Assembly (NCBI GenBank): GCA_036674765.1
Contig: JARVKI010000037.1
Span: 124,001-188,000 of the forward strand
Length of the DNA: 64,000 nt
From: Seiridium cupressi
Lineage: Eukaryota; Ascomycota; Sordariomycetes; Amphisphaeriales; Sporocadaceae
Direction: 5' to 3'
Of this stretch, positions 13,101 through 24,226 are shown piece after piece. Made by a program: the position numbers and the translations under genes. The first letter of the stretch is position 1, and each line of letters begins with the position of its first letter. The notes beneath the pieces are model-generated. The model was not told the DNA's origin. It was given only the letters and a program-made list of their open reading frames with translations, and did no database searches.

Positions 13101-13362
13101 GGTGAAGAGTTCCAAATCCAAGAAGACCACCCATAGTAGCCGGACGATACTGCAGAAGCTTCTGGCGCAAGAGACGGGAGGCGAGGTTGACAGGCTCTCT
13201 ACCCGGCCGTCCGGCCAGCGGTCGTCGTACTTTGATGTCTCGGAGGACGAGGAGGGAAGGTTCTACCAGGACGAGCGCAAGTACATGCCCTTGTACGTCA
13301 AGAAGCCCGAAGTGCGAAAGGGCAATAGTAGGAAGGCATTGAAGTTCCTGGGACTGGCTTGA
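10147..13362 (+). CDS. Large conserved fungal protein of unknown function
   Basis: The frame is open for 1071 codons from the ATG at 10147, but positions 12327..12389 are very probably an in-frame intron (see that entry), giving a 1050-residue product from 10147..12326 and 12390..13362. The N-terminus (YYGSIVAFEGSRETVSTQLRLLP) and a C-terminal block around YLIANAMQSYTCLPL look conserved. The middle is long, Ser/Thr/Pro-rich and probably disordered (e.g. NAPPTPASTPPPD). The last 100 residues are basic and serine-rich (SSRSVKSSKSKKT). There is no signal peptide or membrane segment. I recognise it only as a fungus-specific hypothetical family and assign no function. Confidence 0.85.
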   Translation: MDDTMSHTSEYYGSIVAFEGSRETVSTQLRLLPNSPRILVLPPLQHFMKGEDKDAPFDARSYILEVHEAYRARIKMAHSFLEDSSPDNKRLVFMNGGAASAHMSCISAIGRHLDNEDTSQAEGTFSELVCGGVAGLRRHVNNSTKTRAEQFNDLPDRYISKNEVEFVRRMSEAMRAADALDQETASLQSSEDIDLTVSSRKRGMTIPLRRSFDDLDESTPFYVFGTSPDSEEATFPQQEILNDLARFSFGEPPKVEPRGDRTLNALAICENSLLHGMVEQASPRYVGEARRSSLPNSSSLPDGISSPCGAMFNSPPTTPAVIYGEARLVDVRTSPGGRISKQRGRIRSADHVYSDIVQNGGTSATAFGQFLSMNHDGDSPSNVDQVSYSRKLPLRSKYNTTTSTATVPQLTKSNTRRQPPNPLDLSKPSTLEKPCVYVNRGTSPEMESTREGSWIGEPQTDAVKSISWNATAYLEDDTPFETVLPMQEDLVIHFKDEKQDTLLDSIIHSFRIGSYPGSMPPLVRECESDIDAREESRPSSAGTSRTQALVHDSASCVAFLAGGDDYDPFASHGSYLQPQSPDKASPGEGRGRGAVVNAPPTPASTPPPDMVVHDGSFHEFQTTDCGTAVCVQNSLRSILNIYFSPEESGYEQFEFSLLPELSSMWKPVFREIENGHPEKEKRKLDLILAIGAQRGVPKKLHSALTGSLEKLGDKSDGTTRSGRLDLRYECPMDEGSVPRCSLLMCYSRYLIANAMQSYTCLPLAKQTLDNPFTNPLLLATLIIPHLETFLAAHNETRFLLLEYPPEHLSTVIALQRLVGVDILKVAGILGAEPLEPKPIRKYSVPGGKTIHTSDHPESELSTTKSKTSATLLSPKSGAHSGESPPFSKANFLITSSATESEIATLISTIWKILIDISPFYIPDDAPKPAASLKILNNAEYAPLTTAKIMMGFQKALSVDYTSSSAEIKSKNQMKRSSASLKSSRSVKSSKSKKTTHSSRTILQKLLAQETGGEVDRLSTRPSGQRSSYFDVSEDEEGRFYQDERKYMPLYVKKPEVRKGNSRKALKFLGLA
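12014..12035. repeat. Perfect 10-bp inverted repeat with 2-nt loop
   Basis: CAGACTGCGG is followed by AA and then its exact reverse complement CCGCAGTCTG. It lies inside the coding region of the gene at 10147, 292 nt upstream of the stop-free intron. Confidence 0.9.
12327..12389 (+). other. Stop-free 63-nt intron inside the frame
   Basis: The segment starts GTATGAGTG, has a branch-like TGCTAATG 16 nt before its end, and finishes TTACTCTAG. It is 63 nt long (21 codons) and has no in-frame stop, so gene callers may translate it. Removing it joins LDLR to YLIANAMQSYT, which reads as one conserved block. The extra 21 residues (ECPMDEG...) have no family character. Confidence 0.8.
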
Positions 13363-14063
13363 TTTGGTGTCTCAAAAGCGGAATGGGCTTCATCGGGCTG
13401 GCTTTCACAACTTTGATTCTCCAGTGGACATATTGAGTTTACATGCTCATATGTTACTCACTCCCCTCTTCATGATTTCAGTGTGTATTCAATTCTGTAT
13501 CTATCCGCGGAGCAAGCGAGCGTGCACAGCGGACATGACGTTAGCATTAGCGTATGTGTTATCACGACACCTTTTGGCATGAAATGATTTCATTACAACG
13601 GCATTTCTGCTCGTGCTTGTTTCCACCAACTAGTTACCATTTTTGGCTACCTTGTATTCTTTTGCATATTGGCAATGCAGCACTCAATCCCAAATAATAG
13701 TCTTTTGATTTCGGTGGACGCAGAAAGACTGAGGCTGGAACGGCGTGCGAACATAGCAGCTCTCAACCGCACCTATGGACGTATCTAGAGGGGAGTTTCC
13801 TGAAATGCTGAGGAACATTGTGTGGGTTCTCAAACAATTGTTTTAATCAGTCAATATTTGGCTCAAATCTCACCACATTTCATGTGCACCTCTCCGAGTT
13901 ATTCAGACGCACTATTTATGGGAGTCTTCGAAGAGTGAAGGTAAGCTAATTATGGGACAGATTCGCTGAAACCACATACGGAGCTATATATCCAACACTG
14001 ATACACAATAATACACTCCGTAATCTCGGACAATAACTGAATGAACACCAAGGGGTTTCAGGC
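13363..14063. other. 3'-to-3' intergenic region
   Basis: This lies between the convergent gene ends at 13362 and 14064 and probably contains both 3' UTRs. I see nothing else in it. Confidence 0.6.
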
Positions 14064-16725
14064 TCAGTATTCTACCAATCGCAGCTTCTTCCCAACATCC
14101 CGCCGCCTAGCCTTCTCCGAGGGCTTCGCGTCTCCACTATCCAACGCCTCGCCACGGGCTTTGAGAGCCTGCAGTAGCATTCCGGCGTCGAAGAAGCCGT
14201 CTATTTTCAGGTTAGCAATCGGCAACGAGAACGTGTCGTGGCGGAAGGCTCATCATGAATACTTACAGCCACCCAATTCATCGTCCTCACTCATCGTCAT
14301 ACTGTCCTCAGTAGGCGACCTTGTGCCAGCCGCAGACTTGGCCTCCCGACGGATTGCCTCGGTACCGGTAATCATGCGGCCGCGTGCCTTCAAACGGTGG
14401 CCGGCCTTCATTTTGGTTGGATCAATCTCACGAGCACGCGTCTGCTTAGTCGACGTTGCGCGGCGGTTTGTGATCCTGAGAACGCGTCGGATCTCGAGGA
14501 GATAGCTCTCGAGAGTATCGACGAATCGCTTAGTCTGTCGATGCTTGCTAGCCACGGAAATAGAGATGCCCTCATCTTTGATAATGTAGCCAATTCCAAA
14601 TCCATCGCCTGAGGTGGGGCCGAAACCGAAATGGCGAAGTGATGGGTTACCACAGTTCGAGGTCGAGAGAATGGTAGTGTTGAGTTTATCCCAACCAGGG
14701 TCCGAAAATATAGCGGGCACTTGGTTGTCGCGTGATCTCGACCCAGTGCTATCGCCGCGTTCTCGTGTCTTGATCTCCCCGTCCATTGATAAAATCGAGT
14801 CATTGCTCGGGCTTCCCACAGGAGAAGTAAAATCTCTGTCTGATCCGGAGTCAAGCGGACTGGAGTACCCGCTTGTTGTACCACCGTTCTGCTCATCCAC
14901 AAACTTCTGCCACACGCAGAAGAGTGCATAGAGATGTCTATCGCAGCCCTTTGCTAATGCGCAGTCTTTAGTGTTTTCAACGTGCTTTTGGCAGGCTTTT
15001 CTAAGAGCGTCAACCTTTGCTTCTGCCGGATGATCCGCCCAAAATGTCTGCACAAAATTGAGTGAGTCCTCTGTCACTGTGCGAATGGCCTCCGTACGCC
15101 CGTGGAGGAACATCTTCGTCATGGAAGGCTCGTAAGTACACTCGACCCGCCCGTAAAGGCCATAGTAAGCGGCCTGGAAAGCCATCTGAACGAAGGCGTC
15201 CGGCGAGAAGCCCATTGACGTGATGAAGTTCTTGCCGTAACCACTAAAGTCCAGGCATTCGAATTCGTTCTGTACAATCAGATCTGCTAGCCTTGTTTCG
15301 GCAAACCGCACGGCAATGCTAAGCTCCGGAAGCATATCCCACTCCAGCTTATGGGGTGTCGTGTTGACGTCTCCGAAACTCTCCGGGTCACGTTTGGACG
15401 GATCCGGACTTGTTGTCTTCCACAGACTCGGTGCCTTCCCGTTGATAGTTCTCGCAAACCGCAAGATGGTGTCTGTGTATACATCACTAGCAAACCGAAG
15501 GACAGTGTGTCCATCGACACCAGTATGCTCGAAATTGATCCCTGCGCTTCCGTTTTTGCAAACAATAATTTGCAGCTTGTCGTACCACCTGTTAATGCAA
15601 GTGCCTATTTGAACACCTTTCTCCACCTGAGTTGTACCGCAGAGCATATTCTGGCAAAGCTTTGCGGCCGTGTCGGGTTCTGTATAGTCGAGACATAGCA
15701 TAAAGAGCGCCGAGTCCACTATGCCTAAGCAATCTGCGTTATTAGAGCCCTCTTCCCTGGTCAGGACGTCTCTCAGTCCTGACCAGATCTTTCGGTTCTC
15801 GGTACTGAGGATACCCAGAGCACCTTTTGCTGCATCTTGTATTGGTGTCTGTGCAGCGTCGTCGATGATGGTCTGAAGATTGATGCTCAAGTCCTTTTCA
15901 CTCATGATCAGGTCGTTTTGATCATCTAGGACGTCAAACCAGTAGAACTGCCCATGGCAAAGAACAACAAGATGTTTCGAGTCAGGGTCTTGCTCAATTT
16001 GACATCCGTTCTGTGTTGGGACTCTTGATGTTCCAAAAAGCCTCGAGTATTGGTACATATCGAGGGGTTTTCCTTTAACGGTATCCGGCGGTAGTTCCTC
16101 GAGGCGTACCGCTCTGACAAATTCCAACGCCGAGACGACGAGTGACGCCGCCCGAGTAACTTGGTTGTTCCGGGCTGGCGTTGGATCATCCTCAAGCAGG
16201 AAGAATGGATTCAGGTTAAGAACGACCGGATTATCGAAGTTCAAGTATGAATCGTACCCTGCATTCACGTTAGTTCATGGGCCATGGGGTGGTGATAGGA
16301 TAGAATGACTGACAGAATTGTTCGATATAACTCGTCTTACCGACAGCGTACTGCTGTAGTTTCTCCTGCAGGTCTGGTCCATCGTGCTTCAAGAAATCTT
16401 GTATCGAATGCTTAGTCTCTGCGTGCTCTCTCGACCCTTGAAGCGGCTTCAATGCTGCAAGGTATTTCTGGCATGTGTGTTCCAGTTCGGGAATCGGCAA
16501 CTTGGGGAGAGAATCCTGGCCGGCGAAGGTGACCCCCCCGGCCTTGGGCTCTTCGCTCATGGCCGGTGTGGCGTCCTCGTGTTGCTGAGGTAGAGGAGGC
16601 GTTGGCTTGCCGTTGGGCAGATCTGGCATTGAACGCGGTATGGACGATGGAGAAGTGCGTGAATTGCTAGCTAGGGTCTCGCCAAGAGACTTTGGCATAG
16701 CAAATATACGGACTTGAGTTGGCAT
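14064..16725 (-). CDS. facC: Carnitine O-acetyltransferase, FacC/Yat1 type
   Basis: The enzyme exchanges acetyl groups between CoA and carnitine; the fungal FacC/Yat1 group shuttles acetyl units for growth on acetate and fatty acids. Exons are complement(16314..16725), complement(14267..16258) and complement(14064..14200), giving 846 aa. The first intron (55 nt, GTCAGT...ATGCAG) restores YIEQFW-YDSYLNF. The second (66 nt, GTAAGT...AAATAG, branch TGCTAAC) restores ELGG-YGFFDAGMLLQ. The choline/carnitine acyltransferase domain fills most of the protein. The probable catalytic histidine is H382 in NFEHTGVDGHTVLRF, and the carnitine-binding STS motif lies in ILSTSNCGNPS. A Pro/Ser-rich 60-residue N-terminal extension precedes the domain, and the C-terminus ends LVEY with no PTS1 signal. 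That fits the cytosolic FacC/Yat1 form rather than the dual peroxisomal-mitochondrial Cat2 form. Confidence 0.9.
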
Positions 16726-19700
16726 GGTGTCAGCTTGGCCGGAACTTTCAGGAATATAATGGCGAGACGTGTGTGCTAATATTCAGGCCGCGCAAGGCTG
16801 TGCGGTAGAAATAGTGGCAGTCTTGCAGACAATAGGATGGCATCCCACTCGAGTTGCAACTATGGCTCTGGCATGTACGGGTAAAGGGGGAGGGTTGAGG
16901 ACTTCGGGTATTAAAGAGCGCAGGTGGCCCTCAAAAGTATGAACCGCTCGATCACTAGTGAGAAAGAAGGTCGGGATCTGGAATAGACAGACGGTGGGTC
17001 CACTACTGCGTACACTTGAACTCAGAAATAAGCAGCAGATGCGTCTGCGAGCTCGAAAGCATGTGGGAAGTGGACTACATGGCCAGACGGGGAGATGGGT
17101 TCGCAACGAGGTCGCGAGCGGGCAAGGTGATTGGCCATGGAGGGTTGGACCGGGGTTGGAAATCCCATCCGCAAGGCCGACAATAGATATTATGGGACGC
17201 AGCAGTGCCAATTTGCCGAGAGCTGGGTAAAGATATCCGACAGAGACAACTCTAGACGTACCGTGAGCGCGTAACGTTGATACCGTGATGTATTTGAAAT
17301 GCTCGGGGTAAAGCGCTGCGAGCCTATGTCGCAATGTATACGACCAGAGCAATCATGGGGCGGAGGAATTGAAACACGGTCCTACGTTGCTTCGCCTGGG
17401 ACTGCGTCAGTATCGGGCACGGTTGGTATGGATGGTAATGATGTGCTTGTAGCCCAGGCTCGCACGACGCTCACATGTAAGACCTGGCGCGGCCGTGTCG
17501 CAGCGCATGCTTGGCCGTCGACTACTCGACTCGAGCGTCATGAGAGGAACAGGAAGGGCAAGTGTAGGAGAAGACCCACCTGGCGTGGCTCGAGGACAGA
17601 CGGAAGTTCACTAACCCCACGCGGGCAGGGCGGTTGCGGGCACGATAGGCGTGGCGGCCGAGGGTAGCTTGGGGCTGTTTAATGCTTCGGACGAGTGGAT
17701 GTTTCGTCGTTGGGATCTCGGGATGATGGGGGCGCCGCTTCCTGATATTGGGCGGCACAAGCGAGAAAGGATTGGAAATCAGAGCCACGGATTGGGCGGA
17801 AACAGTGGTCGAGCTATATAGGCCACAAGATCCAGTCGCGAGCCATTCCAACTCGCGCGCTCTTCCAGCCAACGGCCACAATGCGGCTATCACAGCGGCC
17901 AACCAACCTTGGTGCGTCATCAGATGCTGCCCGACTGTCGAGACCCCAGATTTTGACGGCACCAGATCTGGGGTAACGGGTTGGCGACACTGGGCGTAGA
18001 GATGACGGGCGGGAGACAGTTAAGTGGGCCTGGGATGCCGCCAAGCTGCCACTGTCACGGCGCGCATTGGCGACTTGCGGGGTGTTTCCAGACCAGCCCT
18101 GTCACGTCTGACGCTGGCTTGTGACCTGGTCGCCCTCCTCAGTCAGCATACCATAACGGCCAAGCGACGCACGAGCCGACCGCCCTGTGAACACAGCAGC
18201 TGCATCGGCTCAATCGGGTTCTCTGCAGCTTACCCATGTCAGCTGGGATACCCGTCAAGAGCACAGGCGGCCCTATCTTCGAGTATGATCACCATGCATG
18301 CCAGAGTTCCGAGGAGCAGTGGCATGACCCATCGTAATCAGCCTTGTGTTTCTGATTTTCGGCATGACAAATCATAGCCATGAGGCTACGAGGGCCGTCG
18401 GTGCTGAATAGAGGCGGCCCAAAGGGCGTTCGGCAAAGGCAAAGGACATTGCAATGGTAATGCGGAGTTGAGGGGGAGAGCCTCTGGCCTGCCTCAGCTA
18501 GGGCGGCCCAAGGAGCGTCGGCGCTCTCCACCCCACCAATAACTCTCCATTCTTGGAAGACTTGTTTGTACCTTATGCAGACAGACAATATTCCATGTTC
18601 TCGAAGATGGAGAAGTTCCTTATGATTTATAAAGTAACCTACAGAGCCTCTCCAATGTGTTTATGCAGTCAGATATTCTCACCACTGCTGTGCGCCATCC
18701 TCGATTCAGTCTCTCTGTCTCTATATGTAGCTTGTGTCCCCTACCTGCCGAGTTATTTCCATAGGCTCCACAGAATAGTGCCAAATGAACCACATACTGT
18801 CCCGTCCGTCTTGATTTGTCACTGCCATTGGACTTGCCGGTTGATCGGAAAAGATTCGAGACGCCTTTGGTCCATCTCAATATTGCCACTAGGCTGCTCC
18901 GCTGGGCTGGTCGAAACACACGAGCCCGATCTATGTAGTTTCAACGAACACAACGGGCTGATAGTCCGAGAGCCATTCGATCTTTGGACGCAAGAGATGG
19001 TGCGGTTGTTTACCTATCACCGCCATTACTCATCGAGTCAACGTTCATAGTACGCTAGGTAACATGCCGAGTGATTTCAAATTATGCTTTAATTTTCCTC
19101 TTTATTCCGAGCAACAGCAAACCTCGCAGTTACTAAACGGTACACTCACGACAATTATATGCCACCATCTTGCTAATTACGGTGTCTCCTGCCTGCCCAT
19201 CCCACTCATTATCCTGGACGTTGATGATGCTCTTCAAGATGCATGCACGAAAGTTGGCGCGTCGCCTTTCCATATGTCTGTCGAGCCCCCAGTCAAAGCA
19301 TGGGAGCTAGCCATAAAACGTGTAGGGGGAACTTGGGTCAACCTAGAAGGTATCTGAAACACTGTGTAAACACTGAAAAACTGCCGGGCAAGTACGGTCA
19401 TAGTAGATGGGAAGTATTGAGCTAACTGCACCTATTGCTGCTCGCTATGGCCGAATAACCCTTCGGGCCAGTCCCCCTGGTTGTGTCCGTGGGCATAATT
19501 CTGCAAAAGAGAACAACGAGAACGAGAAGATTGTCCAAATTAGCTCTCTTGCGTTGAAAGCCTTTGGAGAAGAAATGGGCCCGTGTTGACGCTGTGACAT
19601 GGTACCAGAGCCTGCCTCTGGTACGGAACGGCTGGGTGCGAAAATGCCAATATGTGAAAACCATCAGGCATAGATAGCACCTGGGCTGCAACAAAACGCT

Positions 19701-19726
19701 CCAAGCCCGCTAGACAATGCCATGAC
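16726..19726. other. 3-kb interval without a supported gene
   Basis: It holds the upstream region of the carnitine acetyltransferase gene and the 3' side of the 2EXR gene. Positions 17,000-18,550 are GC-rich with overlapping frames on both strands, of which the longest is 189 codons; none shows a domain, coherent splice sites or protein-like composition. A small RNA gene or regulatory sequences could lie here, but I cannot point to one. Confidence 0.5.
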
Positions 19727-20746
19727 TCAAGCATCTTCTTTGATGTATCCTTCCAATTCTCCCTCCCGAATTAGCCAGAATTTCATATTTGCCAGGCTCG
19801 AGGTGACGATACTCCCTCTGTACCAATTTCTCCAGATCTGCTGTATAATATTCTCCTCCTGGGTCTGCGGAGTAGCGTCGTGCCTTTGATACCGTTCTAA
19901 TATCTCCCGTCGATCGACCTCATCATCCAGACTTAGCCTGCCTATCGATCCGATCACAATATCATTGGGTTCACTTTGCCTCACCCGGCTGAGTCTCCGC
20001 CTAGTTGCATAATCCATTCCTCCGGGGACGAGGGGCGCTTCCCCGCCCATAAGGGTGTGCGTCAACTCGTCTCCCTCGTTCACACAGATCAGTATTCGCC
20101 CATTGGGCGGCTTGATGCGGTCTACGACGTGAAACAGCGTCCCAAATACTTGTTGCGACCCGCTCTCGCCATGCCTGAGAGCGCGGAAGGCAACTGCTAC
20201 TTTCCTGACACGTTTTGTCTCTTCCCGATCAAGGAAATACGTCAGGGGACTATTGAATCCTGTAGCCGTGCAAGGCTCCAGCTCGCCTAGAAGAAAGAGG
20301 GCGTCTTGTGCAAAATTGAAGTAGATGTGCGGCTCCGTCCACTGTGGCGTCGCTAATCCGAGTGGCTCATCGTTATGGTTCTGTGAGAATGGCTGTATAT
20401 CCAGATCCGCCAGGACGGTAGGCACCTTCCAGCCAAAGGCGATCTCGTAGTGCTCGAGGGCGACGGATCGGGCTTCGTGGTTTACATGAAGCATGGCTGG
20501 GACAAGGCGGCGTGAAGGCCGAGAGCGAAGTTCCAGGTCAAGCTCCATCTTACTGTCGTGGTCCTGGCAGGTGACTAGAATAATTCGGGGGAGAAGCAAA
20601 TATTTCCATATCTGCAGCCGGAGCTCCGTTGGGAGCTGAGGGAATTGAGGAAATGAAGTGCGGACAGACGACGCCGGCGGGGTGAGGCCATCGCTGTGCA
20701 CTTGGAATCGGAGCCAAAACCTGGAGTTGACAGGTCCGGCCGCCAT
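19727..20746 (-). CDS. 2EXR-domain protein
   Basis: This is an uninterrupted frame of 339 aa from the ATG at 20746 (MAAGPVNSRF); the frame continues 28 codons upstream but without an ATG. Near the N-terminus is FPQLPTELRLQIWKYLL, the signature of the fungal 2EXR family (F-x-x-LP-x-E-[IL]R-x-x-IW). It is followed by the usual PAMLHVNHEARSVALEHY segment. The family is greatly expanded in filamentous ascomycetes; its biochemical role is unknown, although the start resembles an F-box. No membrane segment or signal peptide is present. It lies 560 nt downstream of the FMO gene on the same strand, without evidence of a functional link. Confidence 0.85.
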   Translation of the reverse strand: MAAGPVNSRFWLRFQVHSDGLTPPASSVRTSFPQFPQLPTELRLQIWKYLLLPRIILVTCQDHDSKMELDLELRSRPSRRLVPAMLHVNHEARSVALEHYEIAFGWKVPTVLADLDIQPFSQNHNDEPLGLATPQWTEPHIYFNFAQDALFLLGELEPCTATGFNSPLTYFLDREETKRVRKVAVAFRALRHGESGSQQVFGTLFHVVDRIKPPNGRILICVNEGDELTHTLMGGEAPLVPGGMDYATRRRLSRVRQSEPNDIVIGSIGRLSLDDEVDRREILERYQRHDATPQTQEENIIQQIWRNWYRGSIVTSSLANMKFWLIREGELEGYIKEDA

Positions 20747-21306
20747 ACTGTGTATTCCTTCGAGATCCCACGATGCCTCGGTATGATTTTGTTTGAGCCG
20801 GTGGAAATGAGTCGGCTGAGTTGCCCCCAATCTAGGACGCCGTAGCGGGTCTTATGGCCACGGCCGAGTGGCGTGCAGCGTCAAGTCTTCCAAGCCTGGA
20901 ACAGTCTCGAGAGCACGAATCATAGTAACGTATATCCTTAATCGAGAGATGATTTAGACACGGTGCTTCCTGCCTGTGTTCGCCGTAAGAACAGTGGAAT
21001 GTTGGCGTAGGAGGGGAAATGCTCCGGTTGGGTGGAACCTTCAGCCCAGGCCCGACTTGGCTAAAAGCTAATCTCGGCCGCAGTGACGTGAGACCGATTC
21101 CTGGGTGAACATGATATATGCATATCGTCTTCCGGGGTCATTGTAGAGCCAGTCCTCTCACAAAATCTCTCTCGCAAGATGTCAAATTAAGAACTTTATT
21201 GCTTGCACACTAGAATTTGGTGTATTACAGCTGAGGGGACTTGATGCTACGATTCAACCCTCGCCCAATGTCGACAGACCTATCGAGTAGCTAACTTGGA
21301 ACATGT
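20747..21306. other. Intergenic region between FMO and 2EXR genes
   Basis: This contains the 3' UTR of the FMO gene and the promoter of the 2EXR gene. No coding segment was recognised. Confidence 0.55.
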
Positions 21307-23352
21307 TCACGGCATGAACAGATCAGAGAAGCGCCACGGATTGCTATGCAAGACAAAGAGCTTTGGCCGCAACAAACCTCCCCAAGCCTTCGGAAAAGAA
21401 AGACCAAGCATATGCAGGATGATGTGCGGCACGAAAAGCAGCACAGAGAGCAGCCTCTGCAAGTAATAGGTTGGTACAATCCAGAAAATCAGCAACACAA
21501 AACCTCTGGTGATGGCTGTCGATCTCCAGAGCTTCACCCGATTGAGGGTTTCGTGCAGATGTCCCGGACTGGCTCCTGGCCCTCTCTGGCGATACCACAC
21601 AGGCCAATTGGGATAGAACCACCATTTTATCAATAAGCCGTCGTCGTAAGCGAGGAAGCCTACCACTGTCGCCAACCAAAGAAATGCAGGGGCCTGTAGG
21701 CCAGGGACTGGTAGCCCAGGAAGGCGGAGAAAGTGTTGAACAATCTGCATCACACCTAATAGGTGGAGGTTGAACAGGAGGATGCAGAGCGCAGGTAGCC
21801 TTGGTTCACACCCTATTCGTCGCGCTGTACTTTCTAAGAAGGCGTTGTAGTCCACCAGCGTACGAAGTTTGGGGCTGAGATGGTAATACTCCTGCTCGGC
21901 AATAGCATCACATCGTGCTTGGTCCGTATAGTCACGCGGTAGGACCCTGTTTCCGCGCAGTAGCAGGGCGATATACCGAGCTAGCATTTCCGCCATCGCT
22001 GGGATGCCACCTTGGTGAGGTCGGGCGTAGCCAAGGAAGAAGAGGCAGCGGCCCAAGCCCTCTGGAAAACAGTGCAGGAACCACGAGCGAGGATCAGCAT
22101 TGAAATTCTTGAGCTTCAGCCAAGGAAACTCGGCATGAAAACCACTACAGAGAAGGATGACATCAAACTCGCGATGCAATTTCAGGTGATCATTGGTTCG
22201 AAATTCGCATATGCGGCCTGAGGTCGAAATAGTTGGGCTCACCAACACCTCTATGCTCCCTTGTTGCAAGGCTTCGCACATCCGCTGGTTCTTGGTAACG
22301 TAGGTCGCTTGGTCATTCATGAGGAAAGCAGATCCTGTGCTGTCTAGGTCCATACTATTCAGGACCCGGTTTAGTACCGGTGCGTACCATAAGATTCTGC
22401 GAAAGAAACCGTATGCATACTGTTACAAAGAACAATGTTAGCTTCTCGCTTTATTTCACGATAAACGGAACGTTCCTTGGGGTTCGAAACAGGCCGAGTT
22501 TGACGCTCTGACTCGAATCGGTCGAAACAAGACACCTGAAGCTGCACCATGTGGAATATTCCAGGGAATGGAAGGTCGAGCTGTGTTTCTTGTACTTACT
22601 ACGTTCTGAGCTGCGCTCATGCGGTTCGTAGTAGCAGCCTCGAGGAAACCGTTGGCCGGAAAGTCCTGCGTCTTGTTGGCCTCTATCTGTTGCATTTCGC
22701 CGACACGGTTGAGATATCGTGGACCAACACAGGCTGCTCTTCGCATCCAGACGGTGACGTTCGGTGAGAGTTCACCAAGCTCAGCCGATATATCCGCGCC
22801 GCTTTCACCACCTCCAACAACCAGGACACGCAACTTCTTCGCTGCCACTTCCTGCTTGAATCCTTCATCATACTGACTGGAATGCATGACGCCTCCGATG
22901 AAATCAGCTAGGCCATCCGGGATCTTGTTGGCCACCTGATTAGCCCCGGTCGCAACAACGAGAGCATCAGCTTCAATATGCGATATAGTCTGCGGTTTAA
23001 GCCTCTTGTGGACTTCCAAATGCCATATCTCGTTGCTCGTCCTTGCGCTAGTTACTTCGGCGTCGTACGTGATGTAACGTTCAAGGCCAAAGTGGCGTGC
23101 ATATAGTTGTAGATATCGTAGGTATTCTTGGGCGGTCGAGTAGCGCAGTCTTTCGGGGTCGGGGAAGTCTGAGAAGGCCATTGCCCAGTTGGAGATGGTG
23201 AGATGCAGATTTGGATATACGGTTGAGGTGGCGAAGACGCCGCCTAGCTTCGAGGACTTTTCGAATAATATCGCCTCATGTCCGGCTTCGCGCATCTCTT
23301 TGAGGGCCACCAACCCGCAAGGCCCAGCTCCTATGATCACGACGCGCTTCAT
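21307..23352 (-). CDS. FMO-like flavin monooxygenase with membrane-anchored C-terminus
   Basis: Exons are complement(22600..23352) and complement(21307..22419), giving 621 aa. The 180-nt intron has a GTAAGT donor and GTAACAG acceptor and joins in phase 0 (SAAQNV-YAYGFFRRILW). The N-terminus has the FAD Rossmann motif GAGPCG at residues 8-13. FIGGVMHSSQY at 151-161 matches the FMO fingerprint FxGxxxHxxxY, and GGGESG at 180-185 is the NADPH site. LLCSGFHAEFPWL corresponds to the later ATGY-type segment. Residues about 461-482, 494-510 and 567-601 are strongly hydrophobic, so the C-terminal third should sit in a membrane. Class B flavoproteins of this kind oxygenate N, S or carbonyl groups; the substrate is unknown. 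The gene is divergent from an O-methyltransferase gene at 24227, which suggests a shared pathway. Confidence 0.88.
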
Positions 23353-24226
23353 GTTGGTCGTAGAGTAACTCGAGGTCTTGGTACGTCAACCTGGAGGGAG
23401 TGAAGAAAAATCTTTAAAACTACTCATTTCGTTGTAGCATCGGTTGCCATCATGTCTACCATCCGGTGTACCACGCCAGCCGCACCTCGAGTGGTACTCG
23501 GCTGCCATATGTCTAGGGCTGCGGGGGTTTGATATGCTGGAGGTAGCCATGATTGGTGATTATGCTGGCTAGACGGCCACGCCTACGTTATCCCGAACCA
23601 TGTACCAGCTTGTCTGGTGACACACTAAGTGCTTCTATTGGCTCAAATGCACCTTATGCTGCTTATCGTATTATTCACTTGCAGCAAGTCAGGGGTGTAA
23701 TCATGTAAGCCTCCTTGCATAGGATGATTTGAATCTTTTAGCTGTGGTCAAAAGGTCCCTCCATCCCGTTTTCAGCTTAAGCACGGATATTCGTGGTGAT
23801 CCTTCAGATGCTGGCAAGTCTGGGTGAGTATTCTATTGGCGCGAGCCCTGTATATAACCCTGGGAGTGGGGCCATTTAATTCTACTATTCGTTGATTATA
23901 CGTACCCTTGACTCCATGCCAAGCGGCTGAGCTTTGCTTGCTTGGACATTTTATCCCGTTCGGTGTTCCCTCTCCCAGTTAGGAACCTTATCAAGGGCGT
24001 CGCCATAAATCCCCAAAAGGTTGAAGTACGTCTAGATCGTTCACCAATGGCATGTTCGTTCATAACAAGCATGTGATAACAGATTGATATTGTACTGTTT
24101 GCGGTCATCGCCGCTGATCAACAACGAGCTTGAAAGTGGTCCAATCCTAGGGACATTCACATATTGTTATCTCACATCAGATAAGTGAAGGCCAAAATTA
24201 TCGAAACCAACGGTGCATCGAGCGAT
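23353..24226. promoter_or_regulatory. Bidirectional upstream region of the FMO/OMT pair
   Basis: These 874 nt separate the two divergent start codons and must hold both promoters. TATATAA-like sequence occurs near 23,851 (CTGTATATAACC), in a position suited to the plus-strand O-methyltransferase gene. The inverse CCAAT motif ATTGG occurs near 23,551 and 23,637. No coding segment was recognised. Confidence 0.5.

Noticed and set aside
17522..17962. 146-codon minus-strand and overlapping plus-strand frames in GC-rich DNA
   Set aside because: High GC reduces stop codons; no domain, no start context, competing frames on both strands.
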